Source: a virus
Strand: one strand, 5' to 3'
IMG/VR virus record: IMGVR_UViG_3300049459_000143
Coordinates: 1 to 42,723 of that record
DNA length: 42,723 bases
Below are positions 6,493 to 12,940 of the stretch, piece by piece. The notes below the pieces were generated by a model, which was not told where the DNA came from, did not search any database, and saw only the letters and a program-made list of their open reading frames with translations. The position numbers were made by a program, and so were the translations under genes. How positions within the stretch are numbered: the first letter of the stretch is position 1; each line of letters begins with the position of its first letter.

Positions 6493-7386
6493 TTGGCAAT
6501 CTTGATGCTATTCGGTGCTGGTGCGAGTTACGGAAGCGAGCCCGACCGGACCCTTGAGACACCCCCATTGGGGATAGGACTATTTCCGAAACTTGCGGCT
6601 CAGGGAGGGTTTACCTCCACAATCCCAGAAGAAATAGCGATGGTATTCAAGCGGGATTTTGAAGAAGGCATGGCTTTGTTAAATGAAAGAATGTCTGTGG
6701 ATCTGCAGGAATTTCACAGAGAGCTATCCTTATATTTGGCATCCTTCACTCCCACGGCCGACAGTTTTTACATACGCTTTTTGCGAAAGTTTGGGCGCCG
6801 AAATGTTGTGGTGAGCAGTCTTAACTATGACATGATGCTAGAAGAGGCGGCGATGCAAGTTGGCCTAGGCGTGCAGTATGGGCTTGAGCGAAATTATGGA
6901 TACCTCCGGATAGTGAAGCCTCACGGGTCGTTGAACTTTTGGCCCGACATACCGTATAAGAACTTCAGGAATATAAGAATGTATGGGCCTAATGGCATAG
7001 CCCTATCAGCTCCTGTAAAACCGCTCGACAGACTCAGCTCTATTCAACGCTGCGTAGACGATGATTCATTTTCTCCGGCTATCTCGATGTATGCTAAAGG
7101 GAAGCGTGTCTCGGTTTGCCCTGAATTTGTAAAACAACAACAGCTGATGTTCAAGGGTGCATGCAGGCGTGCATCAAGAATAATTTTGGTTGGGGTTCGT
7201 GTAGTTCCCGAAGACCAACATATATGGTCTTCACTCGCGGAAAGCTCTGCTCAAATTATTTACTTTGGTAGCGATCAGGATGCTCTCGAGCTGAATGCCT
7301 GGTCAGAGGCAAGCAGAAGGAAAAACCTGATGTTTGTGAGGGGGTTTTTCGAAAGCTGTTTGTCATTTATGGAAGCAGAACTGTAG
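6493..7386 (+). CDS. SIR2-like domain protein, candidate phage-defence moron
   Basis: A 297-residue protein with features of SIR2-like (NAD-binding, Rossmann) effectors: an N-terminal GAGAS loop (residues 8-12), an SLNYD segment (109-113, equivalent to the TTNYD of the family), PHGS (143-146, His144 in the place of the catalytic His), and a late ILVGVRVVPEDQHIW segment. Bacterial SIR2-like proteins often deplete NAD to stop other phages. I chose TTG 6493, four bases after an AAGGAGG site; upstream in-frame starts lack one. The gene is rightward and visibly more AT-rich than its neighbours, as expected of an acquired cargo gene. Family call is by motif only. Confidence 0.6.
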   Translation: MAILMLFGAGASYGSEPDRTLETPPLGIGLFPKLAAQGGFTSTIPEEIAMVFKRDFEEGMALLNERMSVDLQEFHRELSLYLASFTPTADSFYIRFLRKFGRRNVVVSSLNYDMMLEEAAMQVGLGVQYGLERNYGYLRIVKPHGSLNFWPDIPYKNFRNIRMYGPNGIALSAPVKPLDRLSSIQRCVDDDSFSPAISMYAKGKRVSVCPEFVKQQQLMFKGACRRASRIILVGVRVVPEDQHIWSSLAESSAQIIYFGSDQDALELNAWSEASRRKNLMFVRGFFESCLSFMEAEL

Positions 7387-7403
7387 CCAGAGATTTGAGT
7401 GTG

Positions 7404-7430
7404 GGGCCGCTTCGGGCAATGAAGCGGCCC
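7404..7430. terminator. Hairpin between convergent genes
   Basis: GGGCCGCTTC (7404-7413) and GAAGCGGCCC (7421-7430) form a 10-base stem around GGGCAAT. It lies between the SIR2-like gene and the leftward DUF2303 gene. There is no strong T run, so termination efficiency is uncertain. Confidence 0.5.
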
Positions 7431-7436
7431 AATCAT

Positions 7437-8249
7437 TCACGATAAAAAACATCCTAGAGAAAGCTTGGCTGTGTCGCCAATCTGTCGCTCCAAGACCGCC
7501 TTAAATTCCTGAGCAATCACCTCGCGCTGCACCTCTTCGCCGACCCAGCGCAGTTTCAGCACTGGTACCGAACCGCTGGTGATCACCGAAATACGCAACG
7601 TGATCAGCTGCTCAGTCAGACCTTCGAACGGAACAATGTGGAATTGCAGAGCCGCCGGCAGCGTTTCTTTGCTGCGCGCTTCGATCTGATCCATCGCGCT
7701 ACGGCTGGCGCTGGTGTCGCCAACGGTGGTTTCCGACTCACTGGTCGCCTTGACGGTGATGGTCCGCACGGCGGCAATGGCCTTGGCCACTGGGATTGCT
7801 TTGCCGTCATCATCCACTGGCGTCAGGTACTGGTGCCAGTCTTCTATCCAGTCGCTGAGATCCTTCTGCGCAATGCCGCGGCCGGCTATGGCCTGGGCAG
7901 CGGTGTAGCCGGCGGTTGCCTTGAGCTTCAGCACAGCTCGGTCGTCGGCGTGGCCTGGCGAATCGGTGGTACCCAAGTTGAACAGCAGGGTGCAGCTCAT
8001 TTCGTCCTGGTTGATGAAGCCCCGGGCGCCATCGTCAGCACGTTCGGCGACATACGCGCCGAAGTCGGCCAAGGCATGGGTGGAGTAGGTGCCGCGGAAA
8101 CGGCTGCGGCCTTCCTGGAATTGCTCCAGATCTAGCACTTTTGTGCCTGCCGGCAGCACGGCGGTTGGCGTGAAGGTCGCCAGCGACTTGCCGGTGGCTT
8201 CCAGCGCGGTGTCGGTGATGAGTTGAATCGCTTCTTTGGTCAGTGACAT
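7437..8249 (-). CDS. DUF2303 (YfdQ-like) phage protein
   Basis: A 270-residue soluble protein. The layout (LPAGTKVLDLEQF near residue 35, a GTYSTHALADFGAYVAE segment, then a region on DDRAVLKL) is that of the DUF2303/YfdQ family found in the early regions of many lambdoid and Pseudomonas phages. Biochemical function is unknown. It lies in the leftward operon with the 115-residue gene just upstream, a frequent partnership in these phages. Confidence 0.82.
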   Translation of the reverse strand: MSLTKEAIQLITDTALEATGKSLATFTPTAVLPAGTKVLDLEQFQEGRSRFRGTYSTHALADFGAYVAERADDGARGFINQDEMSCTLLFNLGTTDSPGHADDRAVLKLKATAGYTAAQAIAGRGIAQKDLSDWIEDWHQYLTPVDDDGKAIPVAKAIAAVRTITVKATSESETTVGDTSASRSAMDQIEARSKETLPAALQFHIVPFEGLTEQLITLRISVITSGSVPVLKLRWVGEEVQREVIAQEFKAVLERQIGDTAKLSLGCFLS

Positions 8250-8290
8250 TCGTCAGTTCTCTTCGTGAGGGAGGGGATACAGCGGGGCGG

Positions 8291-8638
8291 TCAGTCGCGC
8301 GGTTTGATTGGCGCTTCGTCGCGGGTAAACAACTGGTCGTGCTTCTCCTGGAACAGCGTGATCTTCCCGCCAGAGCCGACGTGCATTGGCGTGTCGAGGC
8401 TGGTGTTCTCGCTGCGCGTGCCGCGCTTGGTCGGCACCTTGTAGTCCAGCTTGTGCTTGATCTTCACCTGGTGGGTTTCCCCGATCTGGGTGAAGTCCAG
8501 GGTGATCACCAGCTTGCCGGCCTTGCCGTTGTCTACGACGCCAGAGGCGACTTCGGAAAGGGCGTGACCGATCTGGCTGGCGAAAGCGCCGCCGTTGAGT
8601 TCGTTGAGGAACTCCGCGGTGTCTGTTGGGATGGGCAT
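8291..8638 (-). CDS. Hypothetical phage protein next to DUF2303, 115 aa
   Basis: Starts MPIPTDTAEFLNELNGGAFA. The central part (KLVITLDFTQIGETHQVKIK, then HKLDYKVPT) looks like paired beta strands, and the rest is polar. This type of protein is often encoded directly upstream of DUF2303 in Pseudomonas prophages, suggesting they act together, perhaps in recombination or replication; this is inferred from neighbourhood only. No catalytic motif or membrane segment. Confidence 0.68.
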   Translation of the reverse strand: MPIPTDTAEFLNELNGGAFASQIGHALSEVASGVVDNGKAGKLVITLDFTQIGETHQVKIKHKLDYKVPTKRGTRSENTSLDTPMHVGSGGKITLFQEKHDQLFTRDEAPIKPRD

Positions 8639-8716
8639 TGTGGGTGCTCCGGGGTGGGCTTCAGCCCGCTGGGTGGGGGGTGGTATTGAGGTTGGCGGCG
8701 CCGCTGGTGCACGCGG

Positions 8717-8899
8717 TTAATCGGTCGACGCATTGCTGGCGCTGGCCTTCTTTTTCTTGTTGCGGAACACCGGGCTTAGGCCGCTGGCGCCTTGTGCAAC
8801 GTCTTGGATGCGCTTGCCGGTGGCGAGGTAGTGGGTGATGCCTGCCTCGAGGTCGGCCATGATCTGTTTGCGCGGATCGGGCTGCGGGACGAAGTTCAT
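8717..8899 (-). CDS. Hypothetical small protein, 60 aa
   Basis: Begins MNFVPQPDPRKQIMADLEAG and ends with a lysine-rich tail (FRNKKKKASASN). The ATG overlaps the stop of the gene upstream (8896-8899), indicating translational coupling. A short helical segment is followed by a flexible basic tail, which could contact nucleic acid. No known family recognised. Confidence 0.6.
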   Translation of the reverse strand: MNFVPQPDPRKQIMADLEAGITHYLATGKRIQDVAQGASGLSPVFRNKKKKASASNASTD

Positions 8900-9183
8900 T
8901 TCCCGGCCTCGGTCGTCAGGGTGACGTCGACACCGGCCGCGCGGTCTTCCAGCACCTGGGCGTACGCGACGGCGCGCCCGTGGTCGAAACGGAAGCCATG
9001 GACCTTGTCGGTGGTGCGATCCACGATGTGGAAGGCGTGCTTGCCCTTGGCGACGACCTGAAAGCGCACGGGCTGCGGTGGCTGTTCCTTTCCGATCATG
9101 GCGTAGAACTCCGCGGTGGCAAGATGAGTGCGAGCGCGGATAGCGTTCAAGCCATCCAGGCGCTCCTGCAGTTGTGGGTGCAT
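8896..9183 (-). CDS. Hypothetical phage protein, 95 aa
   Basis: A 95-residue soluble protein: a helical N-terminus (LQERLDGLNAIRARTHLATA) and a beta-rich C-terminus (VRFQVVAKGKHAFHIVDRTT and VHGFRFDHGRAVAYAQVLED). Coupled by a four-base overlap to the 60-residue gene downstream. The RAVAYAQVLED segment is reminiscent of small phage proteins of unknown role. No function proposed. Confidence 0.62.
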   Translation of the reverse strand: MHPQLQERLDGLNAIRARTHLATAEFYAMIGKEQPPQPVRFQVVAKGKHAFHIVDRTTDKVHGFRFDHGRAVAYAQVLEDRAAGVDVTLTTEAGK

Positions 9184-9554
9184 GTCCTTTCCCTCAGATG
9201 GTTGCGTGTACTCGCCAGCACTCGATGCAAGTGCTCGCGGCTAAACGCAGGAAGAAAAAAGCCCGGTCGTGCCCGGGCTTTTGTCGTGTTACTGGCTCAA
9301 CTACGCCTCCGTACGTTGGCCGTTATCCCGGAGCCGCGTGGTTCGGTAGTCCGGGCTCACTGGTGTGCTACATCTCTGCAAATCCTCCGTGTGAGAGTGA
9401 ACCGTCAAGCAATCCTTGATGGTTGGGCGCAGGGGGCCAGCCAGGGCTGGTGTGTGCTCATCCGCGCGGTTCTGCGAGTTGTAAGGTTCTGCCTTACAGC
9501 TGGGCGCATTGGGGTGCGATCTGGCCGGAGCTGATCCCGGCATTGAAAAATTCA
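9184..9554. other. Gap without a confident gene
   Basis: Apart from the terminator at 9255-9282, I find only short or composition-poor frames. An 84-residue leftward frame (9301-9555) exists but does not look like a protein. The stretch may be leader or decayed sequence. Confidence 0.5.
9255..9282 (-). terminator. Intrinsic terminator inside the leftward operon
   Basis: GCCCGG (9261-9266) and CCGGGC (9273-9278) with flanking A and T runs on both strands form a bidirectional terminator; leftward, the stem is followed by six U. It sits within the region transcribed from PL, so full-length leftward transcription would need readthrough or antitermination. Confidence 0.8.
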
Positions 9555-9808
9555 CTACTGAGGCAAGGGCTTAGCCGCTTCGCTTATCCGCGCATCAGCC
9601 TGCGCATTCAGATCACACTCCAATGCGGCCTGGTCAGCGATCAAACGTTCCAGGTCATCGGGCCCGGGCTTGCACCGGACTCCCACGTCACCATTACTTT
9701 TATATGGGGTTCATACGTGTAGTTCGCCCATTTCCGTAGGTCTTCGCCATCCCGCTGCCCACTCGGTGAATGGGCAGAAGTGATGCCTACCGGCTGAACC
9801 GGAACCAC
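9555..9808 (-). pseudogene. Probable frame-broken small phage gene
   Basis: Two protein-like frames join here. Frame one (GTG 9808 to stop 9641) reads GEDLRKWANYTYEPHIKVMV and then VTWES before turning into SGASPGPMTWNV and stopping. Frame two, one base back (open to stop 9555), reads CKPGPDDLERLIADQAALE followed by an acidic helix. One extra C in GAGTCCGG near 9678 would fuse them into a continuous protein of about 84 residues. I infer a one-base deletion or a sequence error; two overlapping genes or programmed slippage are alternatives. The start overlaps the end of the small membrane-protein gene. Confidence 0.45.
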
Positions 9809-9936
9809 ATCATCATGCCCAGAAGAAGACCGGACAGAACGCCGATCAGGTAGGCGATTGAAATGATGTGGATTGCGCTTGCGGCGACCAGTAGGGCGAA
9901 CCCGACCAGCAGCACCGCGAGGAAGCGGCTTATCAC
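9787..9936 (-). CDS. Small membrane protein, 49 aa (GTG start)
   Basis: The GTG at 9936 overlaps the stop of the TAXI-like gene (GTGA), so it is coupled to it. The product is nearly all hydrophobic: two membrane segments (about 4-18 and 25-43, the latter YLIGVLSGLLLGMMMW) and a basic C-terminus (FRFSR). It probably sits in the inner membrane, and its coupling suggests that it works with the periplasmic protein encoded upstream. Too short for family recognition. Confidence 0.65.
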   Translation of the reverse strand: MISRFLAVLLVGFALLVAASAIHIISIAYLIGVLSGLLLGMMMWFRFSR

Positions 9937-10817
9937 CGCACCACCTTCACAACGCTGTTGATGCCCTTGTCCACCGCTCGCCGGACCTTCTTGGCCTCGT
10001 CTGGCTGCATGCTCTTCAGATAGTCGTTGTTGAAGACGATCTGAGCGCGCAGGCAGTAGGTGTCAGGCTTGCCCATGGTCGAGGTTTCAAGACCGCTTTG
10101 GCCTTCCTTGTCGACGGCGCAGTGCGTGTACAGCGGGTTGTTGTTGGCGTCCTTGGCGTCTTCGAACGAGTTGTCGTTCACCTCGCCGATCAGGATCTGC
10201 TTGCTGAAGTCGGCCGTGATGTCGCTGGGGATCTTGCCGGACCGACCGATGTACAGCATGCCCGCGACCTCTATTCGAACGCCGGCCTTCGTGACGTAGC
10301 CCTGGGCGACCGCCTCGGCAGCGCTGTACCAGTCGTCAAACTCGACGATGCGCGCACCTTCGTAGTCCTTGTCGGTCTTGATCCAGTTGCGAACCGTGAC
10401 TAAGGCGCCAGAACCGGACACCGCGGCGAATGCATACTTGGCCGCCACGCTGTCCTTTTCCATCTTGCCGAAGTCATCGACACCGGCCTTGCCGTGCAGC
10501 CAGTAGATCACCTCGGTGTGCGCGTCGCTGACCTTGAGGTCGGCGGGCATCGGCAGGCTGATCACCGCGTCGTTCTGGATGACTGCGATGTCGCACGCGC
10601 CATCCTTCAGCTTCTCGGCGTTCTCTACCGATCCGCCGGTGTTGATAACCTTCACCTCACCGCCGTCTTGCTTGGCGATCGTGTTGCCGATGCTGGTGCC
10701 GAGGCTTTCGTAGAAGCCGCCTTCGCCGCCGGTGCAGAAACGCAGGGTTGGCGGTGCCGCGCTGGCGACAGCTGAAACACTCAGCAGCACGGCCAGCAGT
10801 AACGCTTTCGATTTCAT
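9933..10817 (-). CDS. TAXI-type periplasmic solute-binding protein homologue
   Basis: A 294-residue exported protein. Residues 1-20 form a Sec signal peptide (LLLAVLLSVSAVASA, cleavage before APP). The mature start LRFCTGGEGGFYESLGTSIG matches the first segment of TAXI-family TRAP transporter binding proteins (TGGxGGxYYxLG), and the later CDIAVIQNDA segment fits the ligand-site region. No TRAP membrane subunits are encoded here; only a 49-residue membrane protein follows. In a prophage it could act as a cargo gene changing the lysogen's envelope. The ATG follows a GAGGAA ribosome site. Confidence 0.75.
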   Translation of the reverse strand: MKSKALLLAVLLSVSAVASAAPPTLRFCTGGEGGFYESLGTSIGNTIAKQDGGEVKVINTGGSVENAEKLKDGACDIAVIQNDAVISLPMPADLKVSDAHTEVIYWLHGKAGVDDFGKMEKDSVAAKYAFAAVSGSGALVTVRNWIKTDKDYEGARIVEFDDWYSAAEAVAQGYVTKAGVRIEVAGMLYIGRSGKIPSDITADFSKQILIGEVNDNSFEDAKDANNNPLYTHCAVDKEGQSGLETSTMGKPDTYCLRAQIVFNNDYLKSMQPDEAKKVRRAVDKGINSVVKVVR

Positions 10818-10903
10818 GGGTGTTCCTCAGGTTGGTTGATTTCCCGTCTGGCCCTGTCGCCAAGGCCAGCCAGTGAAATCAGGTGCCGGTCTCTTCCCGG
10901 CTG

Positions 10904-11089
10904 TCATCCAGTCCTCGGCACTGGCGCCGCCCTTTGACCGCTGCTGATTGCAGGCTCTGAGTCATCGTTGGTTTGGGCGTTGCGCTTCCTCCTCGTCATC
11001 TCAATCAGCATCTGTAGGTGGCGGATCACAGGTCCGTACAACATGCACGCTGCAGCGCGATGTGCCCGACTGAGTGGGGCAGGGTGCAT
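10904..11089 (-). CDS. Candidate small basic protein, 61 aa or shorter
   Basis: The frame contains a credible helical segment (MLYGPVIRHLQMLIEMTRRK) and a polar tail. The first ATG has no ribosome site; an internal ATG near 11044 is possible. It lies in the leader of the PL transcript, where lambda-like phages encode small regulators, but nothing identifies it as one. Weak call. Confidence 0.35.
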   Translation of the reverse strand: MHPAPLSRAHRAAACMLYGPVIRHLQMLIEMTRRKRNAQTNDDSEPAISSGQRAAPVPRTG

Positions 11090-11320
11090 GAGGTCCGGCG
11101 CACCCAGCCGAAGCTATCGGGCGCGCTAATTCTTCAAATCTTTTCCATTACCGCCGGAGTGGCGGGGCGCATCGCTTGCCGGGTCATTCACGCGGTTCGG
11201 GCATTTCGCCCTTGATCAGCCGTCCAGGGTTTTCCCTGTCGTTGGCAGGCTTTCCTCGTTCGCCTGTCTGATCACCGGTCGCCGGTAGAGGCACTGCGGT
11301 CTGTTGATTTGTTGCGCTGG
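11090..11320. other. PL leader region without a confident gene
   Basis: Downstream of boxA on the leftward strand I find only very short frames. ACCGG-CGA-CCGGT near 11272-11284 can form a small hairpin, comparable in position to a boxB element, but its identity is a guess. Confidence 0.4.
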
Positions 11321-11333
11321 TTTTTAAAGAGCG
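11321..11333 (-). promoter_or_regulatory. boxA-like antitermination site
   Basis: On the leftward strand the sequence is CGCTCTTTAAAAA. The GCTCTTTAA core matches boxA of ribosomal RNA leaders and resembles lambda boxA (CGCTCTTA). It begins about 40 bases after the predicted PL start, where a nut-like element belongs. Binding of NusB/NusE here would help RNA polymerase pass the terminator near 9270. Confidence 0.6.
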
Positions 11334-11376
11334 GCGCGGCTTTCGCTGCTGGCCGGTTATGTGCCGGCATGGGGAA

Positions 11377-11405
11377 AATATAGGTCTGCACATATTTGCT
11401 GTCAA
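11377..11405 (-). promoter_or_regulatory. Leftward early promoter PL
   Basis: On the minus strand TTGACA (11405-11400), exactly 17 bases, then TATATT (11382-11377): a near-consensus sigma-70 promoter. It would start near 11370 and drive the accessory operon leftward. It directly abuts the CCCATA/TATGGG palindromes, so it should be repressed by CI in the lysogen. Confidence 0.85.
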
Positions 11406-11430
11406 TGGGTAATCCCATAAAAAATATGGG
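11405..11430. promoter_or_regulatory. Left operator palindromes
   Basis: CCCATA-AAAAA-TATGGG (11414-11430) is a perfect inverted repeat, and ATGGG-TAAT-CCCAT (11405-11418) overlaps it and the PL -35. The CCCATA/TATGGG half-site is the same as the outer arms of the cI-cro operator (12571-12614), so the same repressor probably binds both. Confidence 0.65.
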
Positions 11431-11435
11431 AGGCG

Positions 11436-11465
11436 ATAAAAAGCCCGCTTAAAGCGGGCTTCTTT
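11436..11465 (-). terminator. Terminator of the DUF1654 gene
   Basis: Leftward strand: AAGCCCGC, loop TTTAA, GCGGGCTT then a run of T. It follows the DUF1654 stop codon directly and separates that transcription unit from PL. Confidence 0.88.
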
Positions 11466-11716
11466 CATGCATCGATATACCTTTTCCAGCCGATCCGCAC
11501 GCTCTGTTGATCGATCCGCTCAACCGTAATTCCGTCTGTCTCATCCAGCTCCTGCAGGACTCGCTCCCATGCCTCCGGCGATTCGTCCTCGCGTCTGGTA
11601 ATGCTCACCGCTTGATGCTTCTGAACCTTGGGATCTGAAACTATTCGCTGAATCCGGCGGCCTACTTGTTCGTATGAATTAGGTGCGAAGGTAATACTGT
11701 TTGCGTGCTGGGTCAT
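11465..11716 (-). CDS. DUF1654 protein, SOS-controlled
   Basis: I start at ATG 11716, preceded by an AAGGAGG site. The 83-residue product carries the DUF1654 pattern, a family largely confined to Pseudomonas and its phages: SYEQVGRRIQRIVSDPKVQK, then ESPEAWERVLQELDETDGI and VRIGWKRY. It is small, soluble and charged; its function is unknown. It forms its own transcription unit: a LexA box overlaps its promoter and a strong terminator follows. Its place beside cI suggests a role in induction or in the host SOS response to it. Confidence 0.8.
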   Translation of the reverse strand: MTQHANSITFAPNSYEQVGRRIQRIVSDPKVQKHQAVSITRREDESPEAWERVLQELDETDGITVERIDQQSVRIGWKRYIDA

Positions 11717-11735
11717 GTCATCCTCCTTGGTATTA

Positions 11736-11751
11736 CTGTATGAATATACAG
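11736..11751. promoter_or_regulatory. LexA (SOS) box
   Basis: CTGTATGAATATACAG matches the CTGT-N8-ACAG SOS box of gamma-proteobacteria with near-perfect symmetry. It overlaps the -10 of a leftward promoter (TTGCCG, 17 bases, TACTGT) reading into the DUF1654 gene, so LexA should block that promoter until DNA damage. Confidence 0.87.
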
Positions 11752-11840
11752 TATTTGATCCGTGGGAAAACGGCAACGGTCCGGCTCGTGACATCCGAAA
11801 ATATGTAAACTTTTCGTACATATCCCTTTCTTACAAGCAC

Positions 11841-11870
11841 AAAAAAACCCGCCAGCGAGCGGGTTTCTTT
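11841..11870 (-). terminator. Terminator of the cI gene
   Basis: CCCGC-CAGCGA-GCGGG with A7 on one side and TTTCTTT on the other. Leftward, it follows the repressor stop at 11896 and ends in seven U. It insulates the repressor transcript from the SOS unit. Confidence 0.87.
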
Positions 11871-11895
11871 GCATTGGAGATCGAGCGATCTGAGC

Positions 11896-12549
11896 TTAAA
11901 GCTTACCTGTCATCCGAACAGCCACGCCTATGATTCGGCAGTTCTCGTCGCACTCGACCATCTTGTAATCTGGATTCAGAGGCTTGAGATAGCGGATCCC
12001 GCCATCCTCGACCAATTTTTTAAAAGTCGCCTCATTGCTGGCCGGAAGCTTGGCTATAACCAGCTTCCCAGGCTTCACGTCGGCCTCGGTATCGACCAAG
12101 ATCATCATCCCTTCGGGAACGCTTGTGCCCGACGCAGCTGTCATGGAGTCACCTTTGACCTCAAGCCAAAACGCCGGACCTTTGGAATCGTAATCCGAAA
12201 GCTCATACCGGTCTGAGAAGCCGTCAGGGTAAGGTTGAACTGCCTCTTCCCACGAGCCGGCCGACACCCAACTGATTACGGGATACCGGTAAAGCATTTC
12301 TGGCTGGACGACTGACTTAACGTTTGATTGCTCAGGCGCTTCCTGAATCATTTGACCTGCACCGCTCTCGATCCAAATCGCAGAGACCCCACAGGCTTTT
12401 GCAATGGACGCGTTGTAAGAGGAGCGCTGTGATCGGCCTCTTTCCAGGTCGGAAATCGACGCCTGGTCAATCCCGACCAGTTTCGCTAATTGCGCCTGCG
12501 TCAGCCCCGCATGGCGTCGAGCTGCTTTGATGCGTTCTTTATATTCCAT
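11896..12549 (-). CDS. cI: CI-like prophage repressor, LexA/S24 type
   Basis: A 217-residue repressor keeping the lytic promoters off. Residues 1-65 are an HTH of the lambda/P22 type (LTQAQLAKLVGIDQASISDL). The C-terminal half is an S24 self-cleaving domain: cleavage site Ala97-Gly98, nucleophile Ser135 (GDSM) and Lys167 (VIAK). RecA-driven cleavage would give induction. The ATG at 12549 coincides with the predicted PRM start point and the nearby GAGGG abuts the ATG, so the mRNA may be leaderless as for lambda cI. Larger upstream extensions cross the operator and cro and are rejected. Confidence 0.95.
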   Translation of the reverse strand: MEYKERIKAARRHAGLTQAQLAKLVGIDQASISDLERGRSQRSSYNASIAKACGVSAIWIESGAGQMIQEAPEQSNVKSVVQPEMLYRYPVISWVSAGSWEEAVQPYPDGFSDRYELSDYDSKGPAFWLEVKGDSMTAASGTSVPEGMMILVDTEADVKPGKLVIAKLPASNEATFKKLVEDGGIRYLKPLNPDYKMVECDENCRIIGVAVRMTGKL

Positions 12550-12555
12550 CCCTCG

Positions 12556-12585
12556 ATTATTACTGGTGCTCCCATATCGTTGCAA
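12556..12585 (-). promoter_or_regulatory. Repressor maintenance promoter PRM
   Basis: Minus strand: TTGCAA (12585-12580), 18 bases, AATAAT (12561-12556), five of six consensus -10 bases. The predicted start, 12548-12550, falls on the cI ATG. Confidence 0.6.
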
Positions 12586-12614
12586 AGAGGTATACCTATG
12601 CTCTACGATATGGG
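12571..12614. promoter_or_regulatory. Concentric operator between cI and cro
   Basis: Outer arms CCCATATCGT (12571-12580) and ACGATATGGG (12605-12614) and the inner palindrome AGGTATACCT (12588-12597) share one centre, 12592.5. This is a highly symmetric operator for CI and/or Cro. It covers the -35 of both divergent promoters and the -10 of PR. Confidence 0.8.
12580..12609 (+). promoter_or_regulatory. Rightward early promoter PR
   Basis: TTGCAA (12580-12585), 18 bases, TACGAT (12604-12609). TTGCAA is its own reverse complement, so the same six bases can serve as the -35 for PR and for PRM. A start near 12616 leaves about 20 bases before cro. Confidence 0.6.
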
Positions 12615-12636
12615 TATTCACATACGGAGGGGCAGC

Positions 12637-12852
12637 ATGAACACCATCTTTAAGGACCTCGTTGCCCACTTCGGGACGCAGGAGGTCACCGCTGAAAAGC
12701 TGAAGGTCGATCAAAGCACGGTTTCTGGCTGGGTCCGGGGTAAGCACGGCATGTCTCCTGTCATTGCCAAGCGGGCTGAAGATTTGACTGGAGGGGTGTT
12801 CAAGAAAGAAGCCCTCTGTCCCGCTTTTCCATGGGCCGAAATGGTGGCCTAA
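12637..12852 (+). CDS. cro: Cro-like repressor, YdaS-type HTH
   Basis: A 71-residue helix-turn-helix protein encoded divergently from cI. Residues 4-45 (DLVAHFGTQEVTAEKLKVDQ then STVSGWVRGKHGMSP) are a YdaS/Cro-type HTH. I start at ATG 12637, which has GGAGGGG just upstream, rather than the in-frame start at 12597 that lies inside the operator. By position it is the first gene of the lytic operon and should counteract CI. Confidence 0.88.
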   Translation: MNTIFKDLVAHFGTQEVTAEKLKVDQSTVSGWVRGKHGMSPVIAKRAEDLTGGVFKKEALCPAFPWAEMVA

Positions 12853-12896
12853 GTCGACATCCGTGTCGTTCTGATCCTTGAGAAACATTTTGCAAT

Positions 12897-12918
12897 GCGT
12901 GGTGGCACACCGCCACGC
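12897..12918 (+). other. Hairpin between cro and the CII gene
   Basis: GCGTGGTGG, loop CACA, CCGCCACGC: nine pairs with one G-U. It occupies the place of lambda tR1, but no T run follows, so it may be a transcript stability or pause structure. Confidence 0.4.
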
Positions 12919-12940
12919 GAGAAACGATGAGGTTTTCGCA

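Noticed and set aside
9301-9555. 84-residue leftward frame
   Set aside because: No ribosome site, compositionally unlike a protein, and stops where the broken gene ends.
11184-11468. 94-residue leftward frame
   Set aside because: It would begin inside the DUF1654 terminator and read through PL and its operator; the residues after that lack protein character and the boxA lies within it.
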